From contig CAVBWZ010000012.1 in NCBI GenBank assembly GCA_963599445.1, positions 16,400 to 80,399 on the forward strand: DNA of 64,000 nt. The letters are read 5' to 3'. This stretch comes from UBA9732 sp963599445. GTDB taxonomy: Bacteria; Spirochaetota; Spirochaetia; Sphaerochaetales; Sphaerochaetaceae. The notes beneath the pieces were generated by a model that saw only the letters and a list, made by a program, of their open reading frames with translations, did no database searches and had not been told where the DNA came from. A program made the translations under genes and the position numbers. Below are positions 59,773 through 64,000 of this stretch, piece after piece (within the stretch, counting starts at the first letter, position 1; each line of letters opens with the position of its first letter).

Positions 59773-62700
59773 ATGATGATTAACAGAATGGCTGCAATAA
59801 TGGTTTGTCTTGTACTGGCGTTCTCCCTGGTCTCCTGCGACGACCAGGGCAAGGCCGTGGGATACGGCTCCCTTTCGGTCGAGGTATCAAATGGCGATGG
59901 TTCCAAGACTATACGTCCAACGGACGAAAGCCTTGCATTCGCATCCTATAGGGTAGAAGGTAGGCATAGGACCATTGAAGGAAGGACCGTTGATGAGACA
60001 TTCACTGATGAAAGAATAGAGATAGATTTTTTGGAGACCGGTGATTGGGAGTTCATGGTCGAAGGGCTCAACAAGGACAAAGTCGTCCTTGCAAAGTCGG
60101 ATACCCACATCGTGACCATAAAGACCAACGGAACCGCAAAGGAGACATACACCCTTGACTGGATAGAGGGTCATGGTACGCTCAGGCTTTCCGTCAAGGT
60201 TCAGACATCACGTGTATCGACCATGGAATGCAAGCTGTACGACGAAGACGGCAATGAAGCTGGAACCTATGCGATGACAAAGGCTGACTCCCAGCTTGAC
60301 GATGATGGATTCCTTGTGTTCGAGCACAGTTTCACTGATGTTGCTACAGGTTCCTACGATGCAACCATGACTATGAAGGACAAGGACGGTGGAATGATAG
60401 GCAGGGCTCTGCATCCTTCCGTGCACATCCATGACGGCCTCGTCTCCTCGTATGGGTTCTCATGGGAGAATTTCAGGAACCTCCTTCCAAATGTGGACGC
60501 TCCAAAGGTGACGAACATAGGAGATGGTTCAACGGCTGTATCATGCGACTACTCGATTCTGATTGGAACCGAAGAGAATGGTACGACCATATTCTACTCG
60601 CTCGATGGTAAAAAGTATTCAGAATACCAGGAAGGTGTAATTGATCTGTCAGCAATGAGAAGCCTCAGCGATAGCATTGCGATTTGGACGTATGCGGAGA
60701 AGGCCAATCTGAACAAGTCGGATGTTGCTGAATACACATTCAATATCGAACATAACAGTCCTGACAGGGCCAACGCAGAATACACATGGAATAAGGTAGA
60801 AGGTGGATATGAGTGTATTGCAACATCCAAGTGTAAGTATCACAAGAGCGTTGAATGTGAAACGGAGAAGGCTGTCGTCAGCTATCAGGTTATAACGGAT
60901 TTCACATGTTCCAAGGAAGGTGTCGGTCGTTACACTGCTGAATTTGCGAAGGAAGGGTACAAAGTCCAGACGATGGATGAAGCCATTGCCAGAAAACATA
61001 TCTACGATAGGGAGGTTGCAGAAGACAAGTATCTTAAGTCTTCCGCTACATGCCTTGAATCCGCCGTTTACTACAAGAGCTGTGAATGTGGACGGCCTTC
61101 AAGTGAAGAGTATTTCTCTTTTGGTGATCCGCTTGGACATGATTTGGTGCACCACGAAGCAAAAGCTGCTACGTGCACTGGAATTGGTTGGGACGAATAC
61201 GATACATGTTCAAGATGTAGTTACACTACTTACGAGGAAATTCCTGCGCTTGGACATGACAAGATTCACCATGAGGCAAAGGATCCAACCTGCACGGAGA
61301 TAGGCTGGAGTGTATACGACACGTGCACGAGGTGCGGATACACAACATACAAGGAGATCGAGGCCCTTGGACATGACAAGGTTCACCACGAGGCCAAGGC
61401 GGCCACATGCACGGAGATCGGTTGGGACGAATACGATACCTGTACAAGATGCGGCTACACGACTTACAAGGCGATACCAGCACTTGGACACGATCTTGTG
61501 CACCATGATGAGAAGGAACCCACTTGTACAGAGATAGGTTGGGATGCATACGACGAGTGCACCAGAGGAGACTATACAGCGAAGGTCGAGAAGTCCGTAT
61601 TGGGCCACGATTACGTGAAGACCGAGACCAAGGCCCCCACATGCACTGAGACTGGAATGTACGAGCATGTATGTTCAAGATGCGGAGATACTAAGTATGA
61701 GACGATACTAGCACTAGGACACAAGTTTGAACACCATGATGCAAAGGATCCAACTTGTACGGCGATAGGCTGGAGTTCATACGACACGTGCACGAGGTGT
61801 GAATACACAACCTACAAGGAGATTAAGGCGCTTGGACATGACCTTGTGCATCATGAAGCTAAGAAACCAACCTGTACCGAGGATGGTTGGGATGCATACG
61901 ATGAGTGTTCAAGAGGCGACTACACCGCAAAGGTCGAGAAGTCCGCATTGGGCCACGATTACGTGAAGACCGAGACGAAGGCTCCTACATGCACCGATGC
62001 CGGAATGTACGAACATGTATGTTCAAGATGCAGTCATACTAAGTATGAGACGATACCAAAACTTGGGCACGAGCTTGAACACCACGAGGCGAAAAATCCT
62101 ACTTGTACCAAGATAGGCTGGTATGCATACGACACGTGCACAAGGTGCGAATACACAACATATGAGGAGATTAAGGCACTTGGACACGACAAGGTCCACC
62201 ACGAGGCCAATGGCGCCACGTGCACTGAGATAGGTTGGAACGAGTACGATACGTGTACTAGATGCGACTACACGACATACGAGGAGATTAATGCCCTTGG
62301 ACATGACCTTGTGCATCATGAAGCTAAGAATCCAACCTGTACCGATGTTGGCTGGGGTGCATACGACGAATGCTCAAGGGGCGACTACACTACGAAGGCC
62401 GAGAAGTCCGCATTGGGTCACGATTATGTGAAGACCGAGACAGAGACTCCTACTTGTACCGAGATTGGGATGTACGAGTGTGTATGTTCTAGATGCAGTC
62501 AAATCATCCATGAGGAGATACCCGCTTTTGGACATAATGTTGGGTCTTTCAGGTGTTTTAATGATGAATACCACAGTCTGATTTGTAGTAGATGTAGTAC
62601 TTCAATTGATAAGAAACTACATTCTTTCAAGGATTATAAGTGTACTGAGTGCGGTACTTGGGGAAGAGGGCCATCTGGAGGATATGTGTTCTACGACAGG

Positions 62701-63267
62701 GGCGAATACACGGGAGGAGAACACTCCTGGAGGTATCTTGAAGCTGCACCTGCGGATTTGCGTTTGGTCAGTGGAGTTCCGACAGTCGACTCGTCCATGG
62801 CGGGATATGCAGATGGAGAAATGTATTTCGTTTTCGGCTACTACCGGGAAACCAGCGATGGAAGCAATGTTTACTTGGATACCAAAAACGAAATAGGGGA
62901 AGGATACAACAACACGGGTATTCTGGTTCGCAATATGAAGGAGGTCTCCTATGGATCTTCAACTGGTACGACTTCAAACTATGCTGCAAGGCTTTGTGAT
63001 GTGCTTGTGTACGAAGTGAATGGAAAGGAGCTCAAGGACTGGTTTCTTCCAAGCAAGTACGAGTTGAATCTCTTGTACAAGAATCTTCGAGAGAAAGGAT
63101 TGGGCTCGTTTGCTTACAACTACTACCCTGTCTACTGGTCGAGGTCCGAGAACGATGCAGACAACGCATGGCTACAGGCCTTCGCCACATGCAGTATGAG
63201 CAGCGGCGACCAGTACAGCCTCAATCGCGACTACGAACTCCGTGTGCGTCCAGTCAGGGCTTTCTGA
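59773..63267 (+). CDS. Lipoprotein with twelve roughly 39-residue Cys repeats and a C-terminal DUF1566-like domain
   Basis: This 1,164-residue protein has a signal CLVLAFSLVSC (lipobox), then GYGSLSVEVSN shared with the neighbouring BspA-like protein, and about 430 residues of beta-rich sequence. Repeats fill residues 454-918, each starting LGHD and containing PTCTEIGW or similar and often CTRC. The C-terminus (GGYVFYDRGEY ... WFLPSKYELNLLYKNL ... YWSRSENDADNAWLQAF ... RVRPVRAF) resembles DUF1566/Lcl-type domains. The GH-CT-C-C repeats resemble those common in surface proteins of gut Firmicutes. It is probably surface-exposed; the paired Cys may bind metal or form disulfides. The ribosome site AAGGAGG overlaps the end of the previous gene. 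Confidence 0.82.
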   Translation: MMINRMAAIMVCLVLAFSLVSCDDQGKAVGYGSLSVEVSNGDGSKTIRPTDESLAFASYRVEGRHRTIEGRTVDETFTDERIEIDFLETGDWEFMVEGLNKDKVVLAKSDTHIVTIKTNGTAKETYTLDWIEGHGTLRLSVKVQTSRVSTMECKLYDEDGNEAGTYAMTKADSQLDDDGFLVFEHSFTDVATGSYDATMTMKDKDGGMIGRALHPSVHIHDGLVSSYGFSWENFRNLLPNVDAPKVTNIGDGSTAVSCDYSILIGTEENGTTIFYSLDGKKYSEYQEGVIDLSAMRSLSDSIAIWTYAEKANLNKSDVAEYTFNIEHNSPDRANAEYTWNKVEGGYECIATSKCKYHKSVECETEKAVVSYQVITDFTCSKEGVGRYTAEFAKEGYKVQTMDEAIARKHIYDREVAEDKYLKSSATCLESAVYYKSCECGRPSSEEYFSFGDPLGHDLVHHEAKAATCTGIGWDEYDTCSRCSYTTYEEIPALGHDKIHHEAKDPTCTEIGWSVYDTCTRCGYTTYKEIEALGHDKVHHEAKAATCTEIGWDEYDTCTRCGYTTYKAIPALGHDLVHHDEKEPTCTEIGWDAYDECTRGDYTAKVEKSVLGHDYVKTETKAPTCTETGMYEHVCSRCGDTKYETILALGHKFEHHDAKDPTCTAIGWSSYDTCTRCEYTTYKEIKALGHDLVHHEAKKPTCTEDGWDAYDECSRGDYTAKVEKSALGHDYVKTETKAPTCTDAGMYEHVCSRCSHTKYETIPKLGHELEHHEAKNPTCTKIGWYAYDTCTRCEYTTYEEIKALGHDKVHHEANGATCTEIGWNEYDTCTRCDYTTYEEINALGHDLVHHEAKNPTCTDVGWGAYDECSRGDYTTKAEKSALGHDYVKTETETPTCTEIGMYECVCSRCSQIIHEEIPAFGHNVGSFRCFNDEYHSLICSRCSTSIDKKLHSFKDYKCTECGTWGRGPSGGYVFYDRGEYTGGEHSWRYLEAAPADLRLVSGVPTVDSSMAGYADGEMYFVFGYYRETSDGSNVYLDTKNEIGEGYNNTGILVRNMKEVSYGSSTGTTSNYAARLCDVLVYEVNGKELKDWFLPSKYELNLLYKNLREKGLGSFAYNYYPVYWSRSENDADNAWLQAFATCSMSSGDQYSLNRDYELRVRPVRAF
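61132..62526 (+). repeat. Twelve tandem repeats of 114-117 bp inside the lipoprotein gene
   Basis: Units are 39 residues (nine copies) or 38 residues (three copies). By sequence they fall into three types: A (HHEAK ... DTCTRC), B (DECTRGDYTAKVEKS, lacking the second Cys) and C (DYVKTETKAPTC ... CSRC). Their order is A A A B C A B C A A B C. B is always followed by C, so a two-unit block has been copied at least twice. A degenerate thirteenth unit follows. Confidence 0.85.
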
Positions 63268-63334
63268 CCTATTCAACCATTTAGCAATTCAAAGGGTTTG
63301 GGGAATTTGTCCCCGAACACCACAAGGAGGATAT

Positions 63335-64000
63335 ATGAACAGAGAAACATTGATTGAAATCATCAACGGATTTGCAAGAGATGGAAAGGTCTTTTCCAAC
63401 GAACAGGACTTTCAATTCGAACTTGCCTTGGCATTGAAGAACGAAGCAGAAGTTGAACAAGTGAAACTTGAGGCAGACTCTTTCCCAAAAGGTAGTTGGA
63501 ACTTAAATGCTATACGGGATGGTAGACCGTTTTCAGCGGATAAAGCCCAAAGGGAGTATACGGACCTCATAGTCAAGACAAAAGATGGCTTGTACTATGC
63601 CATTGAACTCAAGTTCAAAGGAGCGGATAAACCTTATTTGTACAATTCGAAGGCGTTTGGAGATGTTGCAGTATTGAGGCATAGTGCTGCAAACATAAAT
63701 TCCTATTTTTTCTTGAAGGATATAGCAAGGTTGGAAGAAATCAACAACAGACTTTTCCCTAGAGATATCAAGATTTCCAAAGGTTTTGCGATTATGCTAA
63801 CGAACAATAAAACATACTGGAAGTCCGGTTTTGGGAATTCCATGTGGAGAGAGTTCTCAGTAAAAGAAGGACGGACAATAGATAATAGCATCTTGTCATT
63901 ACATAGAAATGACGACAAGTACAGAAGATACAAAGATTTGAAAATAAACCCCACTTCTGCACAGTGTTGGTGGCAATCCTCAAATGAAGTCATGAATTGG
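63335..64000 (+). CDS. Unknown protein with PD-(D/E)XK-like motif (3' partial)
   Basis: ATG 63335 has AAGGAGG 5 nt upstream and opens a frame that runs off the window after 222 codons. The segment REYTDLIVKTKDGLYYAIELKFKG has the Asp ... Glu-x-Lys spacing of PD-(D/E)XK nucleases, and the N-terminus has EQDFQFELALAL, like other small nuclease families. It could be a restriction or defence endonuclease, or a housekeeping nuclease-fold protein; the missing 3' end prevents a decision. Codons are more AT-rich than in the genes before it. Confidence 0.6.
   Translation, partial: MNRETLIEIINGFARDGKVFSNEQDFQFELALALKNEAEVEQVKLEADSFPKGSWNLNAIRDGRPFSADKAQREYTDLIVKTKDGLYYAIELKFKGADKPYLYNSKAFGDVAVLRHSAANINSYFFLKDIARLEEINNRLFPRDIKISKGFAIMLTNNKTYWKSGFGNSMWREFSVKEGRTIDNSILSLHRNDDKYRRYKDLKINPTSAQCWWQSSNEVMNW

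Noticed and set aside
61132..62526. CRISPR-like regular repeats
   Set aside because: The repeats are 114-117 bp, contiguous, coding and in frame. There are no spacers or cas genes.

Overview
The window reads as a chromosomal segment of a gut-type spirochaete, most likely Sphaerochaetaceae-like. This is inference from gene families and codon style, because no rRNA or tRNA lies in the window. Most genes share one moderately GC-balanced style with many AAG, CTT, GGA and CCT codons, good GGAGG ribosome sites and frequent 1-4 nt or longer gene overlaps.

Layout. 1-6327: end of a polysaccharide co-polymerase/BY-kinase-like gene, a DUF1538 membrane protein overlapping a double P-II protein, an RlmI-like methyltransferase and pta. 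6328-15715: accessory region. Two direct copies of a roughly 0.4 kb non-coding element with terminal inverted repeats (6619-7034 and 15327-15715) bracket about 8.3 kb of differently composed, Firmicutes-like cargo: TetR plus MATE pump, a second TetR, small proteins, a serine hydrolase, a GNAT acetyltransferase, an ABC ATPase/FtsX pair, and broken genes at its joints. 15735-28564: housekeeping genes (comEC minus strand; rsmA-mtaB; an E2-like protein, birA, argS; rplU-rpmA-obgE-nadD-yqeK-lipoprotein-rsfS). 28587-30984: minus-strand D-aminoacylase and an HTH protein with a degenerate Fic domain. 31236-35022: carbohydrate ABC transporter without its ATPase, plus a HAD phosphatase. 35036-41797: Cof hydrolase, membrane EEP hydrolase, two-component system and a copper ATPase.

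41968-53223: pyridoxal-type kinase, a repeat-rich spacer, an unknown gene, VapBC, then an ECF transporter (S component, fused double ATPase, T component) followed by five SAM hydrolase (DUF62) paralogues. Two of the five look catalytically complete; one has lost all recognisable catalytic motifs, one lacks the C-terminal domain and one has His changed to Tyr. This ECF plus SAM-hydrolase array is the most interesting system here.

53261-64000: a nuclease/transposase remnant, an AlbA_2 ATPase with an in-frame tandem repeat, and three surface-protein reading frames. Two of these are one BspA-like lipoprotein split by an in-frame TGA; the third is a lipoprotein with twelve roughly 39-residue Cys repeats. 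A partial gene with a PD-(D/E)XK-like motif runs off the window end.

Non-coding features include four copies of the terminal-inverted-repeat element, a separate palindromic repeat family, clear promoter/operator pairs at several regulators, and strong terminators placed between the binding component and the remainder of both the sugar ABC and the ECF operons.
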